Positions 17,715 to 27,486 of a stretch of DNA of 64,000 nt are shown in pieces (the stretch's first letter is position 1; every line of letters starts with the position of its first letter). A program made the translations under genes and the position numbers. The notes beneath the pieces are model-generated. The model was not told the DNA's origin. It saw only the letters and a program-made list of their open reading frames with translations, and made no database searches. The DNA is from Lachnospiraceae bacterium. GTDB taxonomy: Bacteria; Bacillota; Clostridia; Lachnospirales; Lachnospiraceae. Where the stretch lies: NCBI GenBank assembly GCA_015056915.1, contig SVFK01000010.1:35865-99864 (forward strand), given 5' to 3'.

Positions 17715-17987
17715 TTATCTATGTATGTATAAGCTGAAATCCGACCACAACTGTGTCGTGTACTCCACCATATTGGTCATCATCCAGGACCCTAATATTG
17801 CCAAGGCCAAAAATACACAGACAATCTTGGGTACAAAGGTCAGTGTCTGCTCCTGAATGGAGGTCACGGTCTGAAAAATACTGACAATCAGACCCACCAC
17901 CAAAGATACCAATAATATCGGAAGGGATACCTTTATAATCAAAAATAATGCATTACTTGCCATTTCAGTAACCGCATCAACTGTCAT
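17715..17987 (-). CDS. fliQ: Flagellar export apparatus protein FliQ
   Basis: 90 residues with two transmembrane helices, the normal size for this export gate subunit. The conserved GLIVSIFQTVTSIQEQTLTF core is present, followed by PKIVCVFLAL. It lies between fliP and fliR, the canonical order. Confidence 0.96.
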   Translation of the reverse strand: MTVDAVTEMASNALFLIIKVSLPILLVSLVVGLIVSIFQTVTSIQEQTLTFVPKIVCVFLALAILGSWMMTNMVEYTTQLWSDFSLYIHR

Positions 17988-18012
17988 TTCCTTTCACCCT
18001 CTCTTAACTACG

Positions 18013-18876
18013 TCAGTAGAATGTTTGCACAAGCTGTCCGATAATCAGGTTCCATCCATCTGCTAATACAAAAAGCAGTATTTTAAACGGCATGGAAATT
18101 GTTGTAGGCGGTAGCATCATCATACCCATACTCATGAGCGTAGATGCAACCACCATATCTACCACAATGAACGGTATATATATCATAAAGCCTATCCAGA
18201 AGGCCGTACGAAGCTCGCTGACCATAAAACTGGGAACCAATACAGAATTGGGAATTGCCTCCAGCGTTCCGTCCCACTCCAAATCAGCTATATTCATAAA
18301 CATCTGCACATCCTTGACCTGAGTCTGCGGATACATAAACTCACGAAGCGGAAGCATGCCACGCTCCAACGCCTGCTCCTGCGTTATGACGCCTTCTTCA
18401 AAGGGCACAATCGCCTCGTCATACACTCTTTCAATGGTAGGCTCCATAATAAAAAAGGTTAAAATCAACGCAAGACCGATTAATATCTGATTAGGCGGTG
18501 CTGTTTGTGTATTTAATGCAGCACGCGTAAAATGCAATACAATAATGATTCTGGTAAAGGATGTCATCATAATGATGAGCATCGGCGCCAAAGCAATTAA
18601 TGTAAGCGTTATTAAAATCCTAAGAGAACCATTAATCTCTCCGTTACCATCATTGTATGTAATGCTTACTACATTTTCTGTATTTAATTGATATAATTCA
18701 TCCTGTGTCTGTGCTGTTCCTGCCGGATTATGAACGGTTGAGATATCCGTTTCTCCCGTGAGATTGGATTCCGTCGCCCGAACAGGCTGCGATATACAGA
18801 TACACAATATGCCTACCGTAACCAGCAGGCATATTGATGTTATTATTTTTTTCCAGTGAAATCTATCTGTCTTCAT
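18013..18876 (-). CDS. fliP: Flagellar export apparatus protein FliP
   Basis: 287 residues. Starts with a signal peptide-like helix (about 13-30), followed by the FliP core with MLIIMMTSFTRIIIVL, LRTAFWIGFMIYIPF and MMMLPPTTISMPFK. It forms the central channel of the export gate. Only three bases separate it from fliO. Confidence 0.97.
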   Translation of the reverse strand: MKTDRFHWKKIITSICLLVTVGILCICISQPVRATESNLTGETDISTVHNPAGTAQTQDELYQLNTENVVSITYNDGNGEINGSLRILITLTLIALAPMLIIMMTSFTRIIIVLHFTRAALNTQTAPPNQILIGLALILTFFIMEPTIERVYDEAIVPFEEGVITQEQALERGMLPLREFMYPQTQVKDVQMFMNIADLEWDGTLEAIPNSVLVPSFMVSELRTAFWIGFMIYIPFIVVDMVVASTLMSMGMMMLPPTTISMPFKILLFVLADGWNLIIGQLVQTFY

Positions 18877-18879
18877 TAT

Positions 18880-19254
18880 CTATTCCTTTGATTGGTCATC
18901 ATTACTGGAATCTTTTTTTACTGCACGTTCAAGCATTTCTTTAAAATTCAGACTCAACTGTTGAGGGCGAGCCTCCTTTAGCTGCTCCTTTGGGACCTCA
19001 CCTAACATAGTTACTGTATCCTTACATACTGCAATCACCATATAGGTATCACCCGCACGAATAATCTGAATATACTTATTATTGGAAATACGGGTAGTCT
19101 CAATTACCTCAATATTGCAATTCACATTCTGCTGCTTCTGATAATTGGCAATCCACTTTGTAACATAAGTCGTAACTGCCAACACCACAATGAATATAAG
19201 TAGCACAACAATAAATTGCACATAACTGTCACTGCTTCCTGTCAAAAGTATCAT
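18880..19254 (-). CDS. fliO: Flagellar protein FliO
   Basis: 124 residues. One N-terminal transmembrane helix (about 11-29) and a small cytoplasmic domain with ISNNKYIQIIRAGD, the FliO/FliZ pattern. It helps assemble the FliPQR gate. Its ATG overlaps the cheY stop codon as TAATG. Assigned by pattern and by position directly before fliP. Confidence 0.88.
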   Translation of the reverse strand: MILLTGSSDSYVQFIVVLLIFIVVLAVTTYVTKWIANYQKQQNVNCNIEVIETTRISNNKYIQIIRAGDTYMVIAVCKDTVTMLGEVPKEQLKEARPQQLSLNFKEMLERAVKKDSSNDDQSKE

Positions 19255-19616
19255 TAACCGATTACCTTCTTTACTGCTTCCAGAACACGCTCTGCCTGAA
19301 AGGGTTTCACAATAAAGTCCTTTGCGCCTGCTTGAATAGATTCAATAACCATTGCCTGCTGTCCCATTGCCGAACACATAATAACCTGTGAACCGGCATC
19401 CAGCTTCTTAATTTCCTTCAATGCCTGAATACCATCCATCTCCGGCATGGTAATATCCATAAGAACCAAATCAGGGCTTACTTCCTTATACTTATCAATA
19501 GCCTTTAGTCCGTTTTCAGCCTCACCTGCAACGGTGTATCCGTTCTTTGTCAGAATATCTTTGATCATCATTCTCATAAAAGCCGCATCATCGCAGATCA
19601 AAATATTTTTAGCCAT
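19254..19616 (-). CDS. cheY: Chemotaxis response regulator CheY
   Basis: 120 residues, a single receiver domain: acidic pair DD (9-10), phospho-acceptor Asp54 in LVLMDITMPEMDG, the switch Ser/Thr in MCSAMGQQ, and Lys in FIVKPF. It carries the chemotaxis signal to the motor switch. The start at 19616 is chosen because GGAGG is eight bases upstream, while an ATG six bases earlier is too close. It is placed between fliY and fliO, as in Bacillus. Confidence 0.96.
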   Translation of the reverse strand: MAKNILICDDAAFMRMMIKDILTKNGYTVAGEAENGLKAIDKYKEVSPDLVLMDITMPEMDGIQALKEIKKLDAGSQVIMCSAMGQQAMVIESIQAGAKDFIVKPFQAERVLEAVKKVIG

Positions 19617-19651
19617 ATGCATTTCCTCCGTTTTGACCTTTTATTCTATAC

Positions 19652-21010
19652 TTACTTAATAATCTCTGTCACTCTGACACCGAAGCTTTCTTCAATGACC
19701 ACGACTTCACCCTTGGCAACAAACTTACCGTTTACCAATACATCTATCGGTTCACCTGCTATACGCTCCAACTCAATAATAGTGCCCGGTGTAAAGTTAA
19801 GAATCTCGGAAATAGACTTCGAAGTACGTCCCAACTCCACAGTCACTTCCAACGGAACATCCTTAATTATGCCAATATTTTCCTGTCCAATAACATCTGA
19901 CATGTCGTTGGAGAAATTTTGAAACTGTGCAGGCTGTATATTTACATTCTGCATGTTCATTTGTGGCATTCCACCCATGGGATTCATCATCATCGGATTC
20001 ATTCCCATGCCCATACCCATTTGATTCATCATCGGATTCATACCCATCTGATTCATCATGGGGTTCATGCCCATTTGGTTCATCATGGGATTCATTCCCG
20101 CACCCGACATATCCATTTGCGGCATTCCTATACCACCCATGTTCATCTGACCTATATCGGGCTGTCCCATAGGTGCGGAGCCCATTGCATTTCCTGCATC
20201 CGCCATCGGTGTCGGTGCAGGCGTGGGTTCAGGTTCGGGTTCGGGTTCCGGCAAAGTACCCATCTGCGTACTAATAAAGGTATCCACCAGCTTGCGAGCA
20301 AATTCTACAGGGTAGAGCTGCATTATCGTACTGTCTACCAAATCACCAATCTGCATACGGAATGCAATTTTTACGAAAGTACCACCAAGAAAAGGTGAAA
20401 TCTCTTCACCACCCTGATATTTGGTCAGATCCCTGAGTGAAGAATTCGGCGGACTAATATCAATGGTGGTTTTCAACATGGTAGAAAGTGATGTTGCAGA
20501 AGAGCCCATCATCTGATTCATCGCTTCCGAAATTGCGCTCAGATGCAGTTCTCCCAGTTCACCTTCTGTATTGCTGCCATCCCCACCCATCATCAGGTCA
20601 GTGATGATTTTGACATCATGCTCCTTTAACACCAGAATATTAGTGCCATCCAAGCCTTGTGTATACTTAATTTGAATAAACACACAGGGTCTCTCATAAT
20701 CATCCAGGAGATTTTCCCATTTAGCAAGAGTAACCACAGGAGTCGTAATATTTACTTTTCTGTTTACCAGAGAATATAACGTGGTCGCCGAAGATCCCAT
20801 ACTAATATTGGCAACTTCACCGATTGCATCCTTCTCCACATCCGACAACAATGCGTCATCATTAGCAACAGAACCTGTATACATTGAATTCTCTACGATT
20901 GGCTCTTCAATTGGCTCTTCCGTGTCACCCGGAGTGTCCGTTATATCTCCGGACAAATCCATGCTGCTTAACAACGCATTTATTTCATCTTGAGATAACA
21001 TCCCATCCAT
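19652..21010 (-). CDS. fliY: Flagellar motor switch phosphatase FliY
   Basis: 452 residues. Combines an N-terminal CheY-P-binding peptide (MLSQDEINALLSS), a CheC-like phosphatase domain with two E-x2-N sites (IGEVANISMG and ISEAMNQMMG), and a C-terminal SpoA/FliN domain (VPLEVTVELGRT to VRVTEI). Between the last two lies an unusual linker: a PEPEPEP stretch and a long Met/Asn/Gly-rich region with three copies of MNPMMNQMG. It acts in the C-ring. GGAGGAG precedes the ATG. Confidence 0.95.
   Translation of the reverse strand: MDGMLSQDEINALLSSMDLSGDITDTPGDTEEPIEEPIVENSMYTGSVANDDALLSDVEKDAIGEVANISMGSSATTLYSLVNRKVNITTPVVTLAKWENLLDDYERPCVFIQIKYTQGLDGTNILVLKEHDVKIITDLMMGGDGSNTEGELGELHLSAISEAMNQMMGSSATSLSTMLKTTIDISPPNSSLRDLTKYQGGEEISPFLGGTFVKIAFRMQIGDLVDSTIMQLYPVEFARKLVDTFISTQMGTLPEPEPEPEPTPAPTPMADAGNAMGSAPMGQPDIGQMNMGGIGMPQMDMSGAGMNPMMNQMGMNPMMNQMGMNPMMNQMGMGMGMNPMMMNPMGGMPQMNMQNVNIQPAQFQNFSNDMSDVIGQENIGIIKDVPLEVTVELGRTSKSISEILNFTPGTIIELERIAGEPIDVLVNGKFVAKGEVVVIEESFGVRVTEIIK
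20016..20096 (-). repeat. Three 27-bp tandem repeats inside fliY
   Basis: Three consecutive 27-base units (20016-20042, 20043-20069, 20070-20096) differ at only a few positions and encode MNPMMNQMG each time. They lie in the methionine-rich linker. The unit is a multiple of three, so gain or loss of copies keeps the frame. Confidence 0.9.
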
Positions 21011-21013
21011 TTC

Positions 21014-21994
21014 TTACTCCTCCTCTCTGATAACAGATGTAATCCGGACAGCATAAGTATCTTTATTTGCTCCGGGTAAAGCGGTAAACTTTCTTATATT
21101 ACCGACATATACATCCATATCATTTTCTACCTTTGAGTCAAGTCGAATACAATCACCTACCTGCAAATTCAGGAAATCGGCTACGGATATCCTGCTCTTT
21201 CCAAGGACTGCCTTGATAGGAACATCCACCTTACGAATCATCGACTCAATATATTCTTCATAATTCTCATCATGGTTTTCCTGCATTGTGGAGAACCAAT
21301 ATTTTGTATTCAGCTTGTCCATAACATCTTCCAATGTGAAGAACGGAAGACAAATATTTACAAAGCCTTCTACATCCCCTATTTTCATATTCAGCGTTAC
21401 AATCGCTATCATGTCATTGGGTGCAATCACCTGCGCAAACTGCGGATTGGTCTCCAGACGGCTTAACACCGGTGATATGTCTATTACATTTCTCCAAGGG
21501 TCTCTTAAAAGCTGTGTAAACATAACGAGAACCTTTTCAATAATAATAAGCTCTATTTCTGAAAATTCTCTGTTCTTTTCCAAAGGAACACCGGTACCAC
21601 CCAGCATTCTGTCCAGCATGGCATATCCAAGGTTGGTAGCCAGATCTATGATAATCGAACCGTTCAGCGGCGCAAAATTTATGATGCCAAGGACAACCGG
21701 ATTGGATAAGGCATTCGTGAATTCACTGAAGGTTACCGTCTCAGAGCTTGCAACCGATACCTGCACATTTTTTCGCAAATATACCGGCAGGTTGGTAGAA
21801 ATCAATCTTCCATAATGCTCGAAGATGATTTCCAGAGTTCTTAAATGCTCCTTAGAGAACTTTGTAGGGCGGCTGAAATCATAGTTTTTAACTTGTCTTT
21901 CTTCGCTCCCCTGCATCTCATCAACGTCTATTTCACCGGAAGACAATGCGGCCAGCAGGTTGTCTATTTCGTTTTGTGAAAGGACCTCGCCCAC
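21014..21994 (-). CDS. fliM: Flagellar motor switch protein FliM
   Basis: 326 residues. N-terminal CheY-P-binding peptide LSQNEIDNLL, a middle domain (LRTLEIIFEHYGRL, GRISV-type core), and a C-terminal SpoA domain with LGKSRISVADFLNLQVGD. It forms the C-ring with FliG and FliY. The start is GTG at 21994, supported by a perfect GGAGGTGA six bases upstream. It follows fliL. Confidence 0.96.
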   Translation of the reverse strand: MGEVLSQNEIDNLLAALSSGEIDVDEMQGSEERQVKNYDFSRPTKFSKEHLRTLEIIFEHYGRLISTNLPVYLRKNVQVSVASSETVTFSEFTNALSNPVVLGIINFAPLNGSIIIDLATNLGYAMLDRMLGGTGVPLEKNREFSEIELIIIEKVLVMFTQLLRDPWRNVIDISPVLSRLETNPQFAQVIAPNDMIAIVTLNMKIGDVEGFVNICLPFFTLEDVMDKLNTKYWFSTMQENHDENYEEYIESMIRKVDVPIKAVLGKSRISVADFLNLQVGDCIRLDSKVENDMDVYVGNIRKFTALPGANKDTYAVRITSVIREEE

Positions 21995-22031
21995 GAAAGC
22001 TCACCTCCTATTGCTGTATCATTTTCTGTCA

Positions 22032-22541
22032 CTAGCCAATCTTCACATCGCTGATGGAGACATTATAAATAAAATCAGACTGGAACAATTCCTGTACCTC
22101 TGCAAGCATTTCTGCTTTCAGCCCTTCAGAATCATTGCGACATTCGAACTCAGTGTGCGTGGATACCACATCACTGATGGCACTCTTAATGAGCTGCTCA
22201 TAGTCCGAGATAGTTGCGCTGTAGGTCTCATAATCCTCATGCTTGGTATTCATGGATAAGGTGACATTGAACATCATGTACTTTTGGGTACCTCCATCCA
22301 TTACCAAGGGCACTGTCAAGGAACCAGTAAGGTTCAGTACCTGTGTGTCTGCAAGAGAGATAATTTCCTCTTCCACTTCTCCGGGAACCGTTAATTCAAG
22401 ATTCAATGCAGTTGCAATATTCGTTACCAACTCTGCAGTCTTTTTATTCGTCCCCATCACACTGAACATCATAACGCTTGTCAGTATAATATTTACAATC
22501 AATAATGCCAGAATCACTATAGTCAACAGATTCTTCTTCAT
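22032..22541 (-). CDS. fliL: Flagellar basal body-associated protein FliL
   Basis: 169 residues. One N-terminal transmembrane helix (about 5-28), then a periplasm-facing domain of the FliL/stomatin-like type that supports stator function. Divergent, as is usual for FliL, but placed between motB and fliM as in related operons. Confidence 0.85.
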   Translation of the reverse strand: MKKNLLTIVILALLIVNIILTSVMMFSVMGTNKKTAELVTNIATALNLELTVPGEVEEEIISLADTQVLNLTGSLTVPLVMDGGTQKYMMFNVTLSMNTKHEDYETYSATISDYEQLIKSAISDVVSTHTEFECRNDSEGLKAEMLAEVQELFQSDFIYNVSISDVKIG

Positions 22542-22587
22542 AACATCCTCTTTCCGGCTTAAACTTAAGCCTATTCATTCAATACCG

Positions 22588-23409
22588 CTAGGACGGATTG
22601 TATATTCTGATTTCTACTCTTCTGTTTTTGCTCCTGCCCTCTATGGTGGAATTGTCAGCTATTGGCATTCTGTCACCCATTCCGGCATGCTTTAGCATCA
22701 AGGGATCAAGTGATGTGTTTTCAACCAGATAATAGAATACTGATAAGGCTCTGGCACTGCTCAGCTCTTCATTGCTGGCAAAACGAGCACTGTTGATAGG
22801 CACATTGTCTGTATGACCTTCTATCTCAATCGTTGTATTCTCCCCATAACGCTCCAGAATCACACCGGCCTTATCCAACACAACCAGTGAATTCTGCTTC
22901 AATTCCGACTTGCCTGACTCAAACAAGAGCGCCCCCTTCATGGTTAACTGCACATATTGTGCTGTGAAATTGACTTCTATTTGTTCACTCATGCCGCTCT
23001 CATTTACAGCTTCCTGTACCAGTTCAGCCAAAAGCTCGTTATTCTTAAGTTTTTGCTCCTCCAACACCTCTTCAATGCTCTCGGGATTTTTCTCGAATTC
23101 CTCCAGCTTCTCTCCGTCCGTTTCGCTGTCTGCTGTCTTGCCGGTACTATTTATGTATTCGTCCAGCTCATTCAACTGACTGACACCGTGGCTCATCAAT
23201 ACACCTTCACCGATTGCTGTAGCTCCGGATTCAAAAATACTAAAGGTATTATTTAACGATGCAACCAGCTCGTTATACTTTGCTTCATCAACAGAAGACA
23301 TGGAAAACAGTAGTACAAAGAAGCAAAGCAACAGATTCATCAAATCACTAAACGTGTTCATCCATGCCGGCGAACCTTTTGGTGGTTCCTCCTCTACTCT
23401 TCTTGGCAC
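22588..23409 (-). CDS. motB: Stator protein MotB
   Basis: 273 residues. Short cytoplasmic N-terminus, a transmembrane helix starting FSDLMNLLLCFFVLLFS with the ion-binding Asp22, and a C-terminal OmpA-like peptidoglycan-binding domain (IEIEGHTDNVPI, SARALSVFYYL, NRRVEIRI). The start is GTG, overlapping the motA stop (TAGTG). It anchors the stator to the wall. Confidence 0.96.
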   Translation of the reverse strand: MPRRVEEEPPKGSPAWMNTFSDLMNLLLCFFVLLFSMSSVDEAKYNELVASLNNTFSIFESGATAIGEGVLMSHGVSQLNELDEYINSTGKTADSETDGEKLEEFEKNPESIEEVLEEQKLKNNELLAELVQEAVNESGMSEQIEVNFTAQYVQLTMKGALLFESGKSELKQNSLVVLDKAGVILERYGENTTIEIEGHTDNVPINSARFASNEELSSARALSVFYYLVENTSLDPLMLKHAGMGDRMPIADNSTIEGRSKNRRVEIRIYNPS

Positions 23410-24197
23410 TACTCTTCACCCCCCGCCTCTTCAGGGTTCTCTCTATCCTTGGGTGCAAGGAAGGATTTTAATTTTTCTTCGATAACTCGGGGATTCTCAC
23501 CCGCCTGAATCGATAAAAGTCCCTCAATCATAACTTCCTTCTGCATCATTTCACTTGCATTATCCATCTTCAATTTGCTGGCAACCGGCGCACATATCCA
23601 GTTTGCCAACAAGGAACCATACAGGGTCGTTATCAATGCAACCGCCATGGAAGGTCCGATACTGGAAGGGTCTTCCATGTTGTACAACATGTTTACCAGA
23701 CCTACCAACGTACCAATCATACCCCACGCAGGACCCATGGTTCCAAGAGTATCCCAGAAACCAATCAGCTTCTTATGACGACCCTCCACGCTTACCAGCT
23801 CTGTCTCCATAATGGCACGCACCAACTCCGGATCAGTACCGTCTACAATCAAAAGGATACCTTTTCGTAAAAATGGCTCGTCCAAATCCGCCGCTGCTTC
23901 TTCCAGGGACAATAAGCCCTCCTTACGTGCAACATTGGACAGCTCTATAATCTTTTTAATCATCTCGGATGTATTAAATGACGGAACCTTAAATACCAGC
24001 AAAAAGCTCTTTAAACCTGCCAAAAAATCCTGCAAACTATAGGATGCAAGGGTTGCTGCAAAGGAACCGCCAAACGTAATAATGGCAGACGGTGCGTCAA
24101 TATAATAAAGGAAACCATCAAGGCCTGCATTATCAATAATACCGTATACAAGCATTACAAGTCCGATAACAATACCCAATAATGATGCTATATCCAC
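23409..24197 (-). CDS. motA: Stator protein MotA
   Basis: 262 residues. Four transmembrane helices, with the torque-generating cytoplasmic loop between helices 2 and 3 (FNTSEMIKKIIELSNVARKEG) and TLGTMGPAWGMIGTLVGLVNML in helix 3. With MotB it forms the ion channel that drives rotation. An upstream GTG at 24206 overlaps the AGGTGA site, so I chose the GTG at 24197, which gives the start MDIASLLGIVIG. Confidence 0.95.
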   Translation of the reverse strand: MDIASLLGIVIGLVMLVYGIIDNAGLDGFLYYIDAPSAIITFGGSFAATLASYSLQDFLAGLKSFLLVFKVPSFNTSEMIKKIIELSNVARKEGLLSLEEAAADLDEPFLRKGILLIVDGTDPELVRAIMETELVSVEGRHKKLIGFWDTLGTMGPAWGMIGTLVGLVNMLYNMEDPSSIGPSMAVALITTLYGSLLANWICAPVASKLKMDNASEMMQKEVMIEGLLSIQAGENPRVIEEKLKSFLAPKDRENPEEAGGEE

Positions 24198-24229
24198 AAA
24201 AATCACCTAACATTCTGCAATTTTTAGAA

Positions 24230-24415
24230 TTATTCTGCAAAAATATCCTTTCTATACAATTTTACAAGATTTTTTATCTCTTGTCTACTTTCTTTTACAA
24301 TTATTTTTCTCCCTGTAGTCAGAGTGATAACCGTATCCGGTGTTTCCTCCACCACTTCAAATAAGTGTGGATTTACAAGGATTTTTACCCCATTAATTTT
24401 GGTCACTTCAATCAT
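24230..24415 (-). CDS. flbD: Flagellar protein FlbD
   Basis: 61 residues, the small FlbD/SwrD family. The start MIEVTKINGVKILVNPHLFE and the middle TPDTVITLTTGRKIIV are characteristic. In Bacillus the homologue SwrD raises motor torque. Placed between flgE and motA, its usual position. Confidence 0.93.
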   Translation of the reverse strand: MIEVTKINGVKILVNPHLFEVVEETPDTVITLTTGRKIIVKESRQEIKNLVKLYRKDIFAE

Positions 24416-24486
24416 CTATGCGTTCCTCTTTTAATGCATATTAGGGACAGGAAAAAACTTCCTGCCCCTATGTATATTTGTGCAAA

Positions 24487-26253
24487 TTATCTCTTCAAAT
24501 TGGTTAATTCTTCCAGCAACGTATCGGACACGGTAATAATACGGCTGTTTGCCTGGAAACCACGCTGTGTGGTAATCATTTCCGTAAACTCTGCGGATAA
24601 GTCTACATTACTCATTTCCAGCTGACCGGTAGACATATATCCACCGTTTGCAGTAACATCCTCTCCGATGCCGTCAAATTCACCGGAGTTTAAGGTTGCA
24701 GAATACAGATTATCACCTGCTTTTTCCAGACCGGAAGCATTAGCAAAATTAGCCGTTGCAATCTGTCCCAAAAGCTTGGTCATACCATTATCGTAGCTAG
24801 CATAAATCATACCATCCTGCTGAACGGACACGCCAATCATTTCACCGAGACGGCGTCCTGCACCTAATCCGTCAAAATCACCGCTGGTAGCACCAATGGT
24901 GGAAGTGCCCTTGTTGTCGAACATGCTGATTTCAGACAAATCAATTTCTATGTCGGAGAAATTACCGTCACCCACACCTGCTGTGTAGAGCTTTAAGGAA
25001 AGAGATGTCAGGTCAGCCTGTCCGTTAATACCGGCAAAGATACCTGTTGCAGGATCAAAGCTTACCTTTACACCTTCATAATAACGTCCGGAGGTATCAA
25101 AGCTGGTATTATCCGTTGACAAAGCTCCAATAAAGGTAGGAAGAGCTTCCGCATCATCAGGTCCTTCACTCTGAAGAGTTACCAGCATATCACTGATAGA
25201 CAACTCATTGACAACAACATCCGTATCCGGATCTGTTATGGTGACGCGGAGATTTAAGAATTCCTCTGTCGAGCCTTCATATCCATATGCCTGAGCAATG
25301 TTATCCAGCTGCTCCTGTACGGTCTGTCCGGTGGTGGCATCAGCCACTTCATCTCCTGCCTTCAACGCACCACCGTCTATAATCCGATTTAAATCAGCAA
25401 CTACAGTACCATTCCTTGTCAAGGTCTTGCCGTCTGCGCTCCACTCATAATTTACAGCATCAAAGCTTACCTTTCCCGCGATATCCTGCACAGCATTATC
25501 ACCAAATACCGGAGCTCCGCTGGTAGTGGTCAGATCCACCTCTTGTCCGGTTGAATCCAGAATTCTATCTAATTCCAGACTGTATTCATTGGTATCATTA
25601 GACTGCTTGAATACAAATTTTGCAGTATAGCTGTAACCTAAAGAATCGAAGAAATTAAGGTTAACCACTTTACCGTTTGCACTAGTGACATCCGTGTCAT
25701 TTTTATCAAGAATACCTGACAAATATGCCTGTGATGTAGCCTCCGGAGGATAGGTCATATTGGCAGCACTCATGATACGAAGTGCTGTTACAGTATTCTG
25801 TCTAACTTCTCCGGTAGCCTCATCCACTCCCCATCCCATTACATTATAGCCTGTACTGGTCATTGCCAGATTACCGCTGCCATCCACGTAAAAGGAACCG
25901 TCACGGGTAAAGAAATTTTCAGAACCGTTGTTAACAACAAAGAAATTCTCTCCGGTAATCATAATATCAAAAGGGTTACCGGTAGCCTGACTTGCACCCT
26001 GTGTAGTAATATTTACGTTAATCGCTCCTGCCTTTACACCCAGACCAATCTGCTTCGCATTGGTACCACCTGTACCTAATGTCGAATTAGGACCACTGGA
26101 TTTCTGTGTGGTCTGGCTCATCAATTCACTGAAGGTCATGGAGCTGGATTTGAATGCTACTGTATTTACATTCGCAATATTATTACCGATTACATCCATT
26201 TTGGTCTGGTGTGTCTTAAGTCCTGCAACACCAGAATACAATGATCTCATCAT
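24487..26253 (-). CDS. flgE: Flagellar hook protein FlgE
   Basis: 588 residues, long for a hook protein because of an extended central variable region. N-terminal rod/hook signature MRSLYSGVAGLKTHQTKMDVIGNNIANVNTVAFK; C-terminal signature MSNVDLSAEFTEMITTQRGFQANSRII. GGAGGAAC precedes the ATG. It forms the universal joint outside the cell and its length is controlled by FliK, encoded two genes upstream. Confidence 0.96.
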   Translation of the reverse strand: MMRSLYSGVAGLKTHQTKMDVIGNNIANVNTVAFKSSSMTFSELMSQTTQKSSGPNSTLGTGGTNAKQIGLGVKAGAINVNITTQGASQATGNPFDIMITGENFFVVNNGSENFFTRDGSFYVDGSGNLAMTSTGYNVMGWGVDEATGEVRQNTVTALRIMSAANMTYPPEATSQAYLSGILDKNDTDVTSANGKVVNLNFFDSLGYSYTAKFVFKQSNDTNEYSLELDRILDSTGQEVDLTTTSGAPVFGDNAVQDIAGKVSFDAVNYEWSADGKTLTRNGTVVADLNRIIDGGALKAGDEVADATTGQTVQEQLDNIAQAYGYEGSTEEFLNLRVTITDPDTDVVVNELSISDMLVTLQSEGPDDAEALPTFIGALSTDNTSFDTSGRYYEGVKVSFDPATGIFAGINGQADLTSLSLKLYTAGVGDGNFSDIEIDLSEISMFDNKGTSTIGATSGDFDGLGAGRRLGEMIGVSVQQDGMIYASYDNGMTKLLGQIATANFANASGLEKAGDNLYSATLNSGEFDGIGEDVTANGGYMSTGQLEMSNVDLSAEFTEMITTQRGFQANSRIITVSDTLLEELTNLKR

Positions 26254-26331
26254 AACTTTTGTTCCTCCTATACTTAACGGAACCGTCTTCCCTCTGTCAG
26301 TCAGGAAGCAAAACCTCCATTCAGGTCCGGT

Positions 26332-26751
26332 TTACATGATTACAGCTCCGTTTATATTTGTAAAAACATTATCATTGGTTTCTGTACTGTCCATTGCGGT
26401 TACCACAGTGTGATTGGGTATATTTACAATAAATGCCAATTCATCCACAATGACCAGTGAATCCTTGATTCCCTTTTGTTCTGCCTTTTGGGCTCCGTCC
26501 TTCAAGCGTTCCAACTGCTCATTACTGAGTTCGATATTGCGATCCGCAAGTCTGACCGACGCATGCTTGGAAAATTTTAATTCTCCTGCCTGTCCTATAG
26601 TACCATGTTGCAGAGCCTTACTCTGTAACACCTGTCCAAAGGACATTCCCGCTTCGTTGGTAGCACTGCTTGTCTTTTGCTGTTTACTCAGATATTGGTC
26701 AGCCAGCTGGTCGATTGAAAGGAATCCAGTTTTCTGAATATCCATATTCAT
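26332..26751 (-). CDS. Flagellar operon protein (TIGR02530 family)
   Basis: 139 residues. The C-terminal half FSKHASVRLADRNIELSNEQ and LVIVDELAFIVNIPN is typical of the small flagellar operon protein found next to flgD and flgE in Firmicutes; its function is unsettled. The N-terminal part is polar. Two ATGs (26751 and 26745) are both compatible with AGGAG. Confidence 0.88.
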   Translation of the reverse strand: MNMDIQKTGFLSIDQLADQYLSKQQKTSSATNEAGMSFGQVLQSKALQHGTIGQAGELKFSKHASVRLADRNIELSNEQLERLKDGAQKAEQKGIKDSLVIVDELAFIVNIPNHTVVTAMDSTETNDNVFTNINGAVIM

Positions 26752-26779
26752 CCCGCTCCTGTATCCATACTACCTGTGT

Positions 26780-27469
26780 TTACTCGTCATTGTTTTGGTT
26801 CTGGTTGTTTTCGTCCTGGTTACTTTCCTCAGCGGCTTTTCTTACTTCCTGCAGCTTCTCAATATACTTATTGAGGTTATTAACAACATCAGTTGCTACA
26901 AACTGCTTTTCGTAATCAGACATCTCGTTGTAAATCTTCTCTAACTTATCAATGTCTGATGCATCCGACAAATCAATACCGTTAACGTTAGGAAGCTTAT
27001 TCATTGCCACTATGAAATCATACGCCTTATTGTATGCATCCAGATACTCTTTGTCCGCTACCGTATCCAAATCTTCCAGTGAATACAGCTGTTCATCAAT
27101 GGATAAGTATGCCTTGCCGTTCTCATACACTACATAATCCACTTTACCCTGTACCAGCTTGGTCTCGCCTGATGAGGTTGTGGTCTTGATGTAAACTTCT
27201 TCTCCCACCAATGAGCTTGCACGCTGTAAATCCATACTGCCTGCCATATTCTGCATCTGCTCAACCTGAGAGAACTGTGCATACTGTGATATGTACTCTG
27301 TGTTAGAAGTCGGCTGTAAGGGATCCTGATACTTCATCTGTGCTACCAGAAGTTGTAAGAACGCCTCCTTATCCATGCTGTCATTGCCCGTTTTGGAAGT
27401 ATTTTTTAAAGAATTCTGGGAAGTAGTTTCTACCACCTTGCCATTCTCAATGGGTGCAACAAGTGCCAT
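26780..27469 (-). CDS. flgD: Flagellar hook-capping scaffold FlgD
   Basis: 229 residues. Conserved FLQLLVAQMKYQDPLQPTSN followed by YISQYAQFSQVEQM and ASSLVGEEVYI. It caps the growing hook. The C-terminal half is a charged helical region ending in an Asn/Glu-rich tail instead of the usual FnIII/tudor pair, so it is probably a minimal FlgD. A GTG at 27478 overlaps the AAAGGAG site; the ATG at 27469, eight bases downstream, is preferred. Confidence 0.93.
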   Translation of the reverse strand: MALVAPIENGKVVETTSQNSLKNTSKTGNDSMDKEAFLQLLVAQMKYQDPLQPTSNTEYISQYAQFSQVEQMQNMAGSMDLQRASSLVGEEVYIKTTTSSGETKLVQGKVDYVVYENGKAYLSIDEQLYSLEDLDTVADKEYLDAYNKAYDFIVAMNKLPNVNGIDLSDASDIDKLEKIYNEMSDYEKQFVATDVVNNLNKYIEKLQEVRKAAEESNQDENNQNQNNDE

Positions 27470-27486
27470 ATCCTTCACTCCTTTCC

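Noticed and set aside
20016..20096. CRISPR-like repeat array
   Set aside because: The 27-base units are directly adjacent with no spacers and encode a peptide repeat in frame with fliY.
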